From Costus lasius (taxonomy: Eukaryota; Streptophyta; Magnoliopsida; Zingiberales; Costaceae), in the NCBI GenBank assembly GCA_027563935.2, contig CM050446.2, forward strand, positions 123,644,499 through 123,708,498: a DNA stretch of 64,000 bases, written 5' to 3'. The notes under the pieces are model-generated. The model had not been told where the DNA came from. It did no database searches and saw only the letters and a program-made list of their open reading frames with translations. Shown here one piece after another: positions 1 through 12,112 of this stretch; position 1 is the first letter of the stretch; every line of letters starts with the position of its first letter. The position numbers and the translations under genes are program-made.

Positions 1-1792
1 CAATAGCAAGACAACAACAACCACAGCAATGATAGGTTAAGCAGGAAATGATACTACTCTCCACCAGGCGAAGTTAGTTGCAATGTCAATCTTCTCAGTC
101 ACAACATTCTCAACAAACATTTGAATAACTTGCCAAATGAAAAGCTCAACCATGACAACCGCCACCAAAACAAGGAAAATGAAAGAAGACCCTAAGTGAT
201 GACGATGCAACTTCATTAAGATAGGACATATTTTAAGGGGTAAGCTCCAACAAATCCCTTATATGCAATTGATGATCATAAACATTGAGATTCAAATGAA
301 ACCTACTCTCCCTTAGATACACATCCGAGGAATAAAACATTCAAGCAATGACGTAGATAGCGATGTAAGCGTAAAAAATAGAACTGGATGAGATATAGGT
401 GGCGGTGGACAGAGTAATGTTCTATCGATACAATAACATGAGCCTTGGACTTCAAAGCCAACAATACACAAGCAACACGTGATAAAGATCATGTAAACTC
501 AAGGAGAGGTGATATACTAATACCAAAAGAGAGACAAAGGCTCACTTGGAGGACTACAAAATGAGATCCACTCGAACCACTAAGCCAATGAGTGAATTAT
601 CATGGTCACCACCAAGCTACAAAGGATCTTGTTATATATGTCCTTATCCAATGACAATGCCATGCTCATCCCAATTGCAATACTAATCCATGAAGAGGTA
701 GTAAACCATATCAGTTTGCTATGCATGTGTGTATCAACATAGTAGTACCACATCTCCTGTTGTGGGCATTGTAGAACTACATGATCAACTTAGAGTCAGG
801 TGTCATCATCCTGCTATATTGACAGTCGCCACTCATCTCAAGTGTTTTATTAAAAATAAAATCTTTATTGATTTCCAAGACATATGGAATTGATGGAATT
901 GAATCAGTTGGACGGAATTGGTTAAAATCCAAGCCAAGATGGGGTTCTGACCTCCTACCAAACAATTTCAATAGAGACTCATATTAGCAAGGTAAAATAT
1001 CACAACTAAACTTAGTTACGAAATTCCCTAGATAAAAGTCTATGTTTAGTCAAATTTAAATCTTAAGCAACCTTAAAACTGATAATTTTACTTTTTGCAC
1101 GTTTACAGGACATGACCGAAGGGGTGGAGACAATTCAAATTATGTAAGATGCCCTTGGAGTAGTCTGTCCATACTGCATGCCATATCAGTACATATTGAT
1201 TCGATCTAATGGATATGGATTAATATTTAAAACTTTAGTTTAAATTCTGGTTTCTAGTTTAGGTGTGTGAACGGTGGTAAGAGTAGAACATAATACATAC
1301 TAGTTTGAGCTTAAATAACACATGATCCAACATATGACAAAAAACAAGGGCGTAATTACTCTTAAGATAAATGACTTCCAAGAGTTTTTATGTGAATAAA
1401 AGATAATAGAAAAAGGAACAAGCAACCAAGAATTCATACCCACGTATAACTAGTTGCAAAATCAGTGAACTTTGTATCTTAAGCAGTAACTCTACCTTGG
1501 GATTTACTTAGAATTAAACACAATGGCCATGGCCATCTAACATCGAAGCGTACAGGTTTCCCTATTTTGACTTTAATGAGCACAAAATAGTCTGATTGCG
1601 AACCTTGCAATGTCTTAAACTAATAGAAAATAATTATTTTAGACATTTATTATCATATTAAAGTGCATGTTTGGAAACGATAACTTACTACCAGATGCAA
1701 AACTAAGATACCATTTCAGAGAAAAAGAAAAAAAAACTCAAAAAAATGTAATTACATACAACAAGATCTGAGTTAAGAATGCATTTTCTTAC
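1..1792. other. Unassigned AT-rich sequence downstream of the RIO1 remnant
   Basis: No coding region, RNA gene or mobile-element terminus could be supported here. In an intact RIO1 gene the remaining kinase exons (N-lobe end, catalytic loop, C-lobe) would lie here on the minus strand. I looked for the expected residues following VLVFK and found none. The stretch 530-960 is less AT-rich and resembles a transcribed sequence but matches nothing I recognise. Confidence 0.4.
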
Positions 1793-2082
1793 TTAAAAAC
1801 AAGAACAGATGTTTTGTAGACTTTGACTGCAAATTCCTGACCATCAGCTTTTGTAGCATGATAAACATTTGCCTGTACCAACAAATAAAGTCATTTTAAC
1901 ACTCGAGCTTTAAAAAATAGAATCATCAGCTAAACATATTTACAAGATTTTATTTAGTTGTAATTTCTGTATCTTTTAATTTTGTATAAGCAATTTAATA
2001 GTGCATGCCCTTTTTTCCTTCTTAACTTACAAAAAGATAAGAATCATAAGGCAATGCTAAAGCTACGACATCAAACACATAC

Positions 2083-2175
2083 CTCTTTCCCAGTGGATAT
2101 GCAACCATTGATATCCTGGAATACCCCACGATTTAGCATCTTGAATAAAACCATGCGAGTTCTAGGATCAATGGC
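2083..2175 (-). pseudogene. RIOK1: RIO1 remnant, exon 3 (ATP-binding loop)
   Basis: 31 codons from the conserved AIDPRTRMVLFK through the glycine-poor RIO ATP loop (INGCISTGKE). Acceptor ttgcag and donor gtatgt are intact, and there is no stop or frameshift inside the exon. Confidence 0.93.
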
Positions 2176-2981
2176 CTGCAAATAAGAGGTGTTGTCTCAT
2201 TGGAAGATGACACCTAAATTTATGTAACGAAAAATGAAAGAAATACTAGAAGTAGATAGTTTAGCTGTTGCTTGGGCATCGCACATAAATGCTGAAGACA
2301 AGAAGATGGAGACTCTTAAAAAGTTATTATATATCCAGCAAATTCAACAGAATATGGAGGAAACTGCTGTTTCAGTCGTGACTATGTATATAAGAGGAAA
2401 TGCTTGAAGAAATGAACTGAAAATTTTGAAGAATAATGACCAAATAAGCGTAACAGATACTCAGACGAAAACCAGACCACAACAAGCTGTAGTAGTTTAA
2501 TAATCCATTAGCAAACACTAGTAATCACCATTCTCCTTTCCATACCTGGCTGGAAAGTACCAAATTGAATAACATTCAAGAGAAATATGTTCCTGAATAA
2601 CTTATTTAAGGTTACACAGAGCTTCAGTAATTCAGTTAATTCAAAACTTCGGAATATGCAAGCAACAGCAGGACAAGTAACTGGAATGGTTAAATGCACT
2701 AAATAATATGCTTTTTCCAAAATTGTGCAAGCATATTACATGATTTTTTTTCAATGAAACATTATGACACCATTGCATTCCTTGCCCATGATACTTCGAA
2801 ACAAAATTTCATGGACAAAACCCAACACTAAAAGAACTTCAACAAATCATGATCTTTTGCTGGGATATAAATAGCTACAGATGCTTCCTGTTGCTAGGAG
2901 AAAATGATTTTCTATGTTTATATTTTGCATTAGATGGACAAACAATTTCTTCCCAATAAGGAAATTCAAATACTTGCTAAC

Positions 2982-3110
2982 CTGTTCGACAGTTGCCCGA
3001 TCTGCTTTTTCTGTATTCCTTGTTCTGCCAATTGCCATGTCTCGAACACAATCCCTGATTGCAGTCGTCACCAAGTTTGACATGCCCACATTCAATCTAC
3101 CTTCCCATTC
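2982..3110 (-). pseudogene. RIOK1: RIO1 remnant, exon 2
   Basis: 43 codons, phase 0 at both ends, flanked by a tgtatag acceptor and a gttagc donor. It carries the highly conserved segment before the kinase N-lobe, including RDMAIGRTRNTEKADRATVE, with no lesions. This exon alone identifies the family. Confidence 0.93.
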
Positions 3111-4187
3111 CTATACAAGCATCTTGCATTTTAAATTTGAAAATACTAAGGAAAGCAAATAAGACAAAAGAGACAAGAACTAAGAAAATGTTACATATCA
3201 TAGAGGTCATGTGCACTTATGAATTTATAGATAATTGGATACAAAGGAGCAGCCATAACAAGGTGAAAAGATCTTTTTAAATGATTCAAATCCCTCTCTA
3301 GCCGGCTTAAACAAAGGGGTAATATAGTTTAATTCAATTCCTCTATTTGATGTGCAAAGTATGTGGAACGAGAACTCAATTATCAGACAAACTGTGGAAT
3401 TTAGAATCATATCAAATGTGATTAGAATTGGCTAAGGCATATTAGGAAATCCGGAATTAGAAGTTTACTTTTTCTAAATAGCATACAACCTTACCCAAAT
3501 AGCCAACATGATAAGTCAATGGCCTTCCTGGATTTGAAACAGAAGGAAACAGTAGCTTAAATGTAATAGTGCATTAATTTTTTAATAGTTAAACAAAGTT
3601 GAACTTAAATTATTTCAAATTGCAGTATCATATAATGTATTATTTTGTATTTTGAAACTGAATTGTGTAAAACTAAATGTAAAATATTATGATCAGTAAG
3701 ATAGCATGTACAAGCTTTAATCATGAAACAATGACAACCACTAAGCATCATAACAGTCCACTATCTTATAATTTGGAAACACCAGTTACAAAACAAATAC
3801 TTGGTCGTATCCACCACTAATTCAAGAAATTACCCACTAACACATGTCGACCACTACTTAAATACTAATTCCAAGTACATATTTTGTATATTAGGGGCTG
3901 AGTTAGTAAAATATCCAGTATCAATAATGTTTAACATTCATTACAAACATGACAATCAAATTCTGTTTTTTTTTCATTTTAATTTACACACAACTATTAG
4001 AATTTATATCTCTGATATAACTTTCTAAAGTGAAATTAGTGTTCCTTTGTCTTAGGAATTCCCTGATAATAACTTTCTAAAGTCGAATTAGCAATCCTTT
4101 CTCTTAGAAATTAGTTGCAAACAAGCTGTGGTCGACAAAAATCAAATTAATATATCTCTGAAGATAGGAGTATTGGAAAACACCTCT

Positions 4188-4780
4188 AAAGGGTTAGCAC
4201 GAATGTGGGAGGTGCACTTCTGGCTGTGATTGGAGAGAGATTGGAGAGGCCGAGATAGGAGCCCACCGTGCACTTCTGGCTGCGTTAGGGTGACGTGAGG
4301 ATCCGAGCGAGAAGGATGTAGACCCGCCGTTGCCGTTGGGACCTTCCCTCAGATCCAACCAGTCCAAAGCCTCCCCCACCTCCAAATCCGAGTTCCATGA
4401 GTCCTCTGATGAATCCTCTTCTGTACATTGTCCTTCCTCCTCGCGATCATCCAAGGTATCGAGGCTCTCCATCGCCATCCCTTGCATTAAGGCCCTGCTT
4501 TCCTTCCCTGAAGGAAAGAAAAATTATTAGGGAAACAAAATCAGATGGATAAAAAGGCAAGAAGTTTTCCCTTGTATTTTTTAGAGGGAAGGAAAGCTTC
4601 AACGACGGATTTTAATTGATACTTACACTCAAACTCTATATTTTTACACCTATTATAGTTTCAAGGTAGCGAAATCCATCCTTGCAGCAACATCAGCATA
4701 CAATATTTTAATCCAAATTGCTCTTTGAAAAGATGGAGTTGGAAAGATTTGGGTTTTTCAGATGATACAGTCCTAAGTGT
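4188..4780 (-). promoter_or_regulatory. RIO1 exon 1 and candidate 5'-UTR intron acceptor
   Basis: On the minus strand a pyrimidine-rich tract followed by CAG (ctttccttcag, ending at 4508) precedes the exon carrying the first ATGs at 4487 and 4478. The GC-rich stretch 4830-4985 further upstream is a candidate leader or promoter CpG island. The transcription start is not defined. Confidence 0.4.
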
Positions 4781-4986
4781 GCAAAAAAAAATGTTGTGTC
4801 AATTTTTACCTTGATTTGGAAGAGAAGAGGGAAGATAGGGTTAGGGCGAGGTGCGGCGACGGCGAGCGGCTCAGCTGTTCCTACGCTTCCACTCCAAGAC
4901 AGCTGATCTCACCGCTGCGGTGGCAGAGAGCCGAGACCGGCCCACACCAGGGAGACGAGTGCAACAACGGCGGCGGAAGCGACTAA

Positions 4987-7245
4987 GGCCCCGTTTGGCC
5001 CAGCTGGAACCTTTAGTTTTTTCCTGGTTCAGAAAGTTATGGTTCAAAAAGTTCTGCTGGAAAAAGTGAGAGACTGTTTGGATACTCAGCTTTTGATTAA
5101 AAGTCCTGTTTGTGCTGTGCTGTGATGCTAAGCAGAAATATTTTTAAAAAAACTTGCAAAGATTTCTTTTATGTTTTCTACACAAGAATCCTATATATAA
5201 TATTATAAAAAAGTATAACAAAGTTAGCATTATAATTGTCCCATATAGTTCATATAAATAAACATTATAATAAAAATCACACACAAAATAGTTGCATATT
5301 GTCAGTATGGTTGTCTTCCTTTGATGCCACATTTGCCTATTTGCTTTGGTTATTAAAACTGATGCAGCATAAAAATACAACCTACGATGATGTACAATTT
5401 CTGGAATACCTCGGACCTCTTCCATCACATCCTCAATACTACAACTTGTAGGATCTACAAATTTAGACTCAATATTAACTTTTTCCTCAATAGATGTTGT
5501 CAATCTATCTATATTGTCTCTTATAGTAGATGCCATTCTAGTCTTTCTTTTACCGCGTGAGTTACTCACGCTTGGTTGGGAGGATGGATGGGAGGAAGGA
5601 TGGGAGGCTCAATATAATAGACCTCAGTACAATTTGTTGTATTCATAATAGAGTTGTGCATATAGCAGAAACTTTCTATTGCAACTATGAAGCTCATCTG
5701 AAATACTTCCTGATATGATTGATCATGTCTTCTAAATGAAGTTGGAACAAAAAAGGAAGACACTGCTGCTTTACAATCAAAGATGGCAATATTGCTCCAA
5801 GTAATCATGAAATGGTGATTGACCATTTCAAGAACATTAAACTTTTGCATCAGTTGTTTTCATAGACTAATAGTAGTGCTATAGAGGAAGCTAAATTACA
5901 AGTAACACTTAATGCCAAGTGATCCTCAAGTTTAGCGCTGTTCATATAATATAAATGGTGTCTCCGCATGTTTCACTATGTTAAGGATTCTCAGGAAAAC
6001 AAGTATTAATGCCACGTGATCCTCAAGTTTTGTTCATATCATTATCATCAATATAATATGTATTAATTATATTGTAGGATTGCCATGGTCCAACATGAGC
6101 AAACTTTCTATATGTAAACAAAGTTGCCCTAAGATATACTCTATGCATTTGAAGTAATGGACAGACTGTATCAAATCATTCAGAGAATGGGGAAGAACAC
6201 TAATGGATGCTGCAATTCAAACATGGCCACTAAAACCATAAAGCAATGGGTCCACTTTTGCATGCAAACTTCCGGCACTGAACTTATTAGCTGATGAAAC
6301 ATCAGATACTCACCTCTCAAAAAATCACCAGTAACAGCCAATTCATCAAGCTAAAACTTCAAATGAAAAGTCCTGCTATAACTACTACACGCATTCATCA
6401 ATTAGGCTTTGAATTTGAAGCATAAAACTTCAAATGAAAATCCGCCTAGATCGGAAGTAATAGCCAATTCATCAAGCTAAAAAGTCCTGGTATAACTACT
6501 ACACGCATCTAGGTTCCTCTAGAATAAAAGAACAATGAGAATGAATATGTAGAATGAATATGTAGAATAATGTTAAAAGAATAAATTGAAGCTAGCTCGA
6601 ACCTGTTCTGGGAAACTAAGGTAATGAAAATATTAACTGAAAGCGTAGAAATTAATTAGCATCAGGCTGCTACATTTATCTCTTACAGATTTATAGGCGA
6701 CGGCTGTTGTTCTTCCTCCACGAGTTCTACAGGGTGAGGGCGAGCGACGCACGGTTGCAGGAGAGATCTTGGGAGATTTGGAGCCTATCGTTAGACGAGC
6801 GAGAGGCGGCAACGGGATGGAGCAAACGTGCGACAGGAAACGGGAATGACGACAAAGAGGCGGCGGCGGCAGCTTCTCTATGCTCGATCAATGGCCGGCA
6901 ACGCAGGAGAGAACCTGCGAGAGATCTGTCGTCAGAGAGGCAGCTACGGAAGAAGGGAATGGCGGGTGAGGAGAAGGGGAAGAAGACCTGTCGTCGAGGA
7001 GAGGCAGCTACGGGAGATCTGTCGTCGAGGAGGAAAGGCGGCTACGGGAACGCGCAAAAGAAAGGGAAAAACGGGAAGACCTAGAAGCGCCAGCGGGTGA
7101 GGAGAAGCGAGTCATCAGCCGCTTCTCGTCTACAGTATAACTTATGGGTTGGGACCCACCAGCGGAATATGAACTTTTCTTCTAGAGTGCTTTTCTGCTA
7201 GCCGCAACTTGTATAAGTCAGCTTTCTAACTAGGCCAAACGGGGC
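4987..7245 (-). mobile_element. PIF/Harbinger-type DNA transposon, non-autonomous
   Basis: The termini are inverted repeats: GGCCCCGTTTGGCC at the left and its complement GGCCAAACGGGGC at the right. Each is flanked by TAA (4984-4986 and 7246-7248), the 3-bp target duplication typical of PIF/Harbinger/Tourist. The 2.26-kb interior holds only a Myb/SANT-like ORF1 remnant and no DDE transposase. The right end is GC-rich with repeats of a gaggcagctacgg motif near 6930-7040. Internal duplications are visible: 6338-6395 repeats at 6455-6512, and 'gatcctcaagttt' recurs near 5925 and 6021. The element sits just upstream of the RIO1 remnant, whose GC-rich leader appears to resume to the right of it. 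Confidence 0.8.
5144..5860 (-). pseudogene. Harbinger ORF1-like (Myb/SANT-like DNA-binding) remnant
   Basis: The minus-strand reading frame 5569-5144 begins SNSRGKRKTRMAST and continues through SIEDVMEEVRGIPEI and LYFYAASVLITKANRQMW. This is the C-terminal pattern of plant Myb/SANT-like proteins encoded by PIF/Harbinger elements, which assist the transposase in DNA binding. The preceding frame 5850-5566 may be the upstream exon, but it ends in a stop before the next segment. The N-terminal trihelix/SANT domain was not found, so the gene is a fragment. Confidence 0.65.
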
Positions 7246-7508
7246 TAAAACGTGGCATCGAGCGGCGGCAGCTCGAGGGAGCAGGGGGAGGGCAGAATAT
7301 TGTAGAAAATACAAGGGATGAGTCAGACTAGGTTTGTAACGTGGAGCAGGCAGCTTTCCTATATACCTTTGGGAGGTCACATCTGTGCCGTCCATCATCT
7401 AAGATTTGTGAATCTTAAAATAAATCTCGTCCGTCCATCATATAAGACATAAACATATAACATAATGAAAGCAAAAAATTTTATATTAATATATTTCAAT
7501 ATACATAT

Positions 7509-8636
7509 TGTCACGGCCCGCCCTAAGGTACTTCGGTGGAACATCAGATCGAGCGTGAAAACCCTAGGATTTCCGAGCGTAACTTCACCCCAAATAGGAA
7601 ACCCTAGTTGTCGTCCAAATTCTATCTCTAAATCGGAAAACAGGAGAGGAAACCCTAACCCTAAGTCAAGATTTACTTCTGGTCAACCATTTGGTCAATG
7701 AATTCACGCCGAGTCAAAATTTGCCCTTGCTGACATTGCCTATGTCAGCCACCGCTCGCCGAAATTTTAAACCGAATTTCGTCCTTGCTAACGTCGTCCC
7801 ACATCAGTCGTCCGAGTCGATTTTTGTCCGTTGACCCGAACGACGACTCAGCCTTGTAATGCATGCAAAGCTTCCCCACTTCTCGCGTCGTTGTCTCAGG
7901 CGAACGCTCGCGTTCATTGCTCACTATCGGGACAAGATGGTTGGGAAGATACGCTTCCTTCCTCCGCCCTTCGTCATCGCCGACCGGAAATTGCCTTGCC
8001 GCTGAAAGACAGGAAACCACATAGAAACAGGGGAAGATGGATTGAAGACGAAAAACTTTTATTCACCTAAACTGCTACAACCTCTCCTTGCTCCGACGAC
8101 CCTGTCGTCGGTGCCCTCTTCCCCTCCCTCACTGGTCATCTCCCCAGACGTCAGTTACAATCACTCGTTGCTCAAAGCTTACTCACGGGGCGTCTCCTTA
8201 GATGCTGGAATACCGCTCTAGATAGCTGCTACCTCTTCTTCTCCCGATTTAGGGCGTCCGCAACCTGATTCTTCCGTTCGCCTTTCGCTCCATGCTCTCC
8301 TCCCATGTCCGCGTCTCTACTCTTATATCATTGTTGCCATCGTCGCGTACGCGTCCAGATTTGCCGAAGACGCCGTCGTCAGCATTCGAACGTCGTGGTG
8401 AAGATGTCGCATTCGATTCCCTTGGTGATGACGCAGATGAAAGTCGTGTTCTGCTGCTTACGCCTACTTCCAAAGCTCGCGTCGAGAGGGCTGGGGCTGA
8501 TGTGGCTAGTACATGGTCAACGACACTAGTTGACCGCCGAATTTGGGTGTCGTTGCGGGCCCTGCTCCCTTTGCCGCACAGGCTTGGGCCACCGCCCGAC
8601 CCATGTGAAGCTGGCCCATTATTCCAAGGCATAACA
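7509..8636 (-). mobile_element. Solo LTR, family with TGTCACG(C/G)CCCG ends
   Basis: This 1,128-bp unit has TG...CA ends. Its plus-strand left end TGTCACGGCCCG is the complement of the LTR 3' terminus and its right end reads GGCATAACA. Flanks CATAT (7504-7508) and CGTAT (8637-8641) match at 4 of 5 bases, as expected of an aged 5-bp target duplication. Internal order matches the better-defined solo LTR at 21453-22569: AACCCTA boxes, then tgac(a/g)t...gtcagcc boxes, then GTTGACC, then a GC-rich start. Length also agrees (1,128 against 1,117). No internal retrotransposon coding sequence adjoins it. Confidence 0.7.
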
Positions 8637-8689
8637 CGTATTAAGATGAAATCTTTAAATTATAAATTCATTATCAATAGTATCAAAAA

Positions 8690-10830
8690 TATCATTATTA
8701 ATATAAGTAATTAAACAATTATTTATCTAATAATTTATTATTCAATATTTGATTCATCTAATTTATCCACAAGGGCTGTAATTCTTTTTATTACTAAAAA
8801 TTTATCACTTATACACATATTAATTATATAAGTATCAAGTGGGTTTTTAAGTGTCATTAAATTCGCATAAAAAACTCATATAGGTAAAATTAAACACAAC
8901 GAACTAGTTTTTTTCTAATCAAAAATTAAAAAGAATTATCTGGATAAAGATATGATATGCATAAAAGTAATTCAATATTTATTTTAATAAATCAATCATT
9001 AAGCTATTGAAATTATTGATCTAAAATAACATAAAATAATTTAACATGATAATTATCTATATTAAGTACATGTTGAATTTCATGGCATCGTCTCCCTTTT
9101 GCTATAAAAATTGCATCCATATTATGAATATCAATTTCATTAGTTCTACAAAAGGTAAATACTTCATCTAATATATATTATCTTGCTTAGAAATTTTAAC
9201 CAATATCATGATATTAATAATATCTTAATTTTTTCTTGGCAATACTTGTGATAATTCATTTGTAATTACTTAAATATTTTTCATTAAATATAAAGTGAAC
9301 ACAAAATCAAATATTTGTACAAATTATAAAACCTTTTCGCTTAAGCTCTTTGTTATAAACTTAATTCATCTCTCATAATTATCTCAATTACACAAATGAT
9401 AGAAGAATACATATAATTATATTTATTAATGTATTATAACTTGAGCTCCATCGAGTATCACTTAATTATTTTAAACTAATTTCTTGATTTATACTATATC
9501 CACTTTTCAACTCTTTTTTTACTTTAGCAATTTGTTTTTTTTTTTCAAAGCATATCTACCTATTTGCATGATCCCTTAATAAAATTAAGTAAGATGCTAA
9601 ATTAAATAGTAAATCAACATGGATTTCATTCTTTAAAACAACAAGTATGAGTTAGAGTTGATATACGATACAATAAATATAGGATGCTAATAAATTTTCT
9701 CTAAAATTCAAAATTTTAAGTCATTCAATGTACCTTGCATGTTATTAGCACCATCATAACCTTGACTCTAAGTACTTGATAAGTTTAGTTTATACTTACA
9801 AAATAAAGACTTTATTGCTTGTTTAAAAAGATATTGCAATTTGTGTCACCAACATGTATTATAGCAAAAAAATCTTTCCAAGACTTTTTCTTTCTTATCT
9901 ATAAATTGTAAAACAATTGTCATTTGCTATTTATTAGATATATCTCTTGATTCTATAATAATTACAAATAATTTATCTCCTATCTTACTAACTATAACAT
10001 TAGTAGTTTATATGCAGCAACATTTACTATATCTTTATGAATATCAAGAGCAATTAATTGATTATTTTTTAGAGTATTTTGTAATACTATATTGTTTATT
10101 GCTTATTATATTTAGCTAAAAATTTAAGAAAGTTATCATACTTAGTAGATGTTTTAGACTCGCTAATCCTTAACACAAAAGCAATCTTATATAATCAATT
10201 AACGCATTTAAATGAGCACGATATATGTTTCGAGTTTGGTCAAATTGCCAAATAAAATAATTTAATTGAGGTTTTACACTTATTTAAAGCTTGATAATAT
10301 GTATTATTAGAGTCTTCAATATGTATCTTAAATTTTTCTTTATTATTCAAATTTGAAAAACCCTCTGAAATAAAATAATCATCATTTCCTTGATAATTCA
10401 AATTTGGTTTAAAAAGATAACAATATAAACAAAAAATAGCATATTTTGAATTACTATACTATAACCAATTAGCAAACTCATAAAACCAAGAAAGACAAAA
10501 CCTTCTAAATTTGTTTTTTTAATTTTCCTAAACTTTATTTTTTATTTTTCATTTTAGGAAAATTATATTGACAAGGTTGACATGCTCCCCTTTCAAATAT
10601 GCTCTTTGTACCTTATCATAATTATTAGGACGATTTTAAGAATTTTTAACTCTTAATCCTAGATCAAGAAAATCTTCAATATTAATCTCAATACATAATT
10701 ATTTAGAAGATTTTCTTTATCTTTACATATTTTTTTTCTCAAGACTCAATAAATTATCTATACAAGATTTTCTTTTAAGAAATTGATCCATAACTTATTA
10801 AAGCAAAATAAAAAGTTATTTTTATGTATA
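8690..10830 (-). pseudogene. Fossil hAT transposase, TTF-type zinc finger/ZMYM1-like
   Basis: Read on the minus strand, several short collinear pieces match the plant 'zinc finger MYM-type 1-like' hAT transposase pattern. They are RRFCLSWFYEFANWL and FCLYCYLF (TTF zinc finger, about 10530-10400); KYNKQ and a decayed dimer core; VIIIESRDISNK with QMTIVLQFIDKKEK (about 9960-9870); QGYDGANNMQGTLNDLK (about 9770-9715); and MDAIFIAKGR near 9110. These belong to the RNase H-like catalytic fold. Stops and frameshifts occur throughout and no open frame exceeds a few dozen codons. No terminal inverted repeats were found. Confidence 0.75.
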
Positions 10831-11084
10831 AATTATATACAATATATAAGCACTGTTGAATGGGAATTTGGAATAAAAATTTTATGATTAAATAGCTAAA
10901 ATTTTATTAATGGAAAAAAATTTTAGTTAACTTATAAAAGCTTCTTAGTTATTTTCTCTTCCTCTCCACTACAATTTAAATAACTATAAAATCTTTAAGA
11001 GGACAAATGACATTTTACAAATAACTGAAAAATTATAGAAAAATAGTTGAATTAATTTTTCTTGCCTTTGATGAGCAACAAAGA

Positions 11085-11245
11085 AAGGAAGCAGTGAGTT
11101 GACGGCGAAAGTAGCAAAGGATGAAGGTATTAGTGAGCCGGCGACGAAGACAATGGTGAGTTAGGGGACAAGGGTAGTAGTGAGCCGACGACAAAGGCAA
11201 CAAGCCGGCAATGAAGACAATAGTGAGTTGGCAACGAAGACAACA
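11085..11245. repeat. Degenerate tandem repeat of gtgag(c/t)(c/t)ggcgacgaagacaa units
   Basis: The motif gccggcgacgaagacaa recurs with variations (near 11138, 11184, 11205 and 11228), producing artificial open frames on both strands. No protein family was recognised. Confidence 0.45.
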
Positions 11246-11361
11246 GCATGCCATCGATCATCGATGGCAGTGACAAGTTAGAAATAAAGTAGCAACAAGC
11301 AAGCGATGAAGGCAGCATCTTACCACGACAAAGGAGAAGGGAAAAAAAAAAATCAAAAACG

Positions 11362-11500
11362 GGGGCACCGCATGGAACGGGGCCCTCATCCACCATTAAG
11401 AGTGCTTTGGGATATGTGTGAAAACACATTCCAAAAAAGTTTCTTAGTCCATCAACTGTGGATGAGGGCACCGCATGGAGCCAGGCCCTGCTTGCAACAT
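11362..11500. repeat. Short element-like repeat pair around gggcaccgcatgga
   Basis: 'gggcaccgcatgga' followed by a 'ggccct' box occurs twice (about 11363 and 11466). The inner sequences ggccctcatccacc and gtggatgagggc are inverted relative to each other. The arrangement is that of a small MITE end-pair, but no target duplication could be assigned. Confidence 0.35.
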
Positions 11501-11631
11501 TTATTCCAACAAAGGTATCAATGTGTCACAAGTTGGTGACGAAAATAGTGATGAGTTGGCAATGAAAGAGCACGACTACAGTGTTGATTGAGTTATGGAA
11601 GAGTTGAGTGATTAAGCATTTGTGTTATTAA

Positions 11632-12098
11632 TGTAAGATTTATGACCCAATTTAATAGTCATACTAATGTCAGATTTATGACCTTAATAATGGCTTACAT
11701 CTTTAACGGTAAAATTAATTACCTGCCTTTATGATTTATTTTAAATTCTAACATTAATAGTGAAATTAATATCATCAATATTCATTAATGGTAATGTGAT
11801 AGACATTACGTTTTAAATGAAATGGATGTATTAATTGGTCCTCTCTCTATCTTTATAAATATACATGAAAGTAAGTCTTTTCTATCAAGACTAGTATTGG
11901 AAATAGAGATCAAGTGAGAGAAACTGATTATTGCCGGTAATTCTTCTGCTTTTTTCAATCATGACGTCTTCCGCATTAGGTACATGTTTATGTTATTGTT
12001 TATTGTGATGATTATTTATTCGAAGATCTGAACTTATGAATATCAATTTCATGATAGTTATTTTATGTTTTTCATAATGTCGATTTTAAGATGTTACA
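11632..12098 (+). repeat. Copia 5' LTR
   Basis: Starts TGTAAGATTTATGAC and ends GATGTTACA. A TATA box (TATAAATA, 11854-11861) lies in the U3 part. Collinear with 19191-19656. Confidence 0.9.
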
Positions 12099-12100
12099 TG

Positions 12101-12112
12101 TGGTATCAGAGC
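12101..12112 (+). promoter_or_regulatory. Copia primer-binding site
   Basis: TGGTATCAGAGC lies two bases after the 5' LTR. This is complementary to the 3' end of initiator methionine tRNA, the standard plant Copia primer. Confidence 0.93.

Larger units (their letters stand above)
1793..4487 (-). pseudogene. RIOK1: RIO1-type atypical protein kinase, frameshifted and C-terminally truncated
   Basis: RIO1 kinases are atypical serine kinases/ATPases that release factors during late 40S ribosome maturation. Minus-strand exons in order: exon 1 from the ATG at 4487 to about 4179 (acidic leader, EALDWLD, then LLSRPLQSLSN and HIRANPLE); exon 2 at 3110-2982 (EWEGRLNVGMSN to ADRATVEQ); exon 3 at 2175-2083 (AIDPRTRMVLFKMLNRGVF, then the ATP-loop STGKE); exon 4 at 1872-1793 (ANVYHATKADG, the lysine motif VKVYK, ending VLVFK). 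Introns are GT-AG and the exon junctions join in frame. A 10-bp insertion near 4270-4281 shifts the frame within exon 1 between HPNA and HGGLLSRP. No exon beyond VLVFK is found, so the catalytic loop and metal-binding residues are absent. A splice acceptor at 4508-4509 suggests a 5'-UTR intron. I read it as a pseudogene; a distal continuation beyond position 1 across a very long intron cannot be excluded. Confidence 0.88.

Noticed and set aside
777..971. 64-codon minus-strand frame beginning MKLFGRRSEPHLG
   Set aside because: No family recognised, no splice context, and no relation to the missing RIO1 exons.
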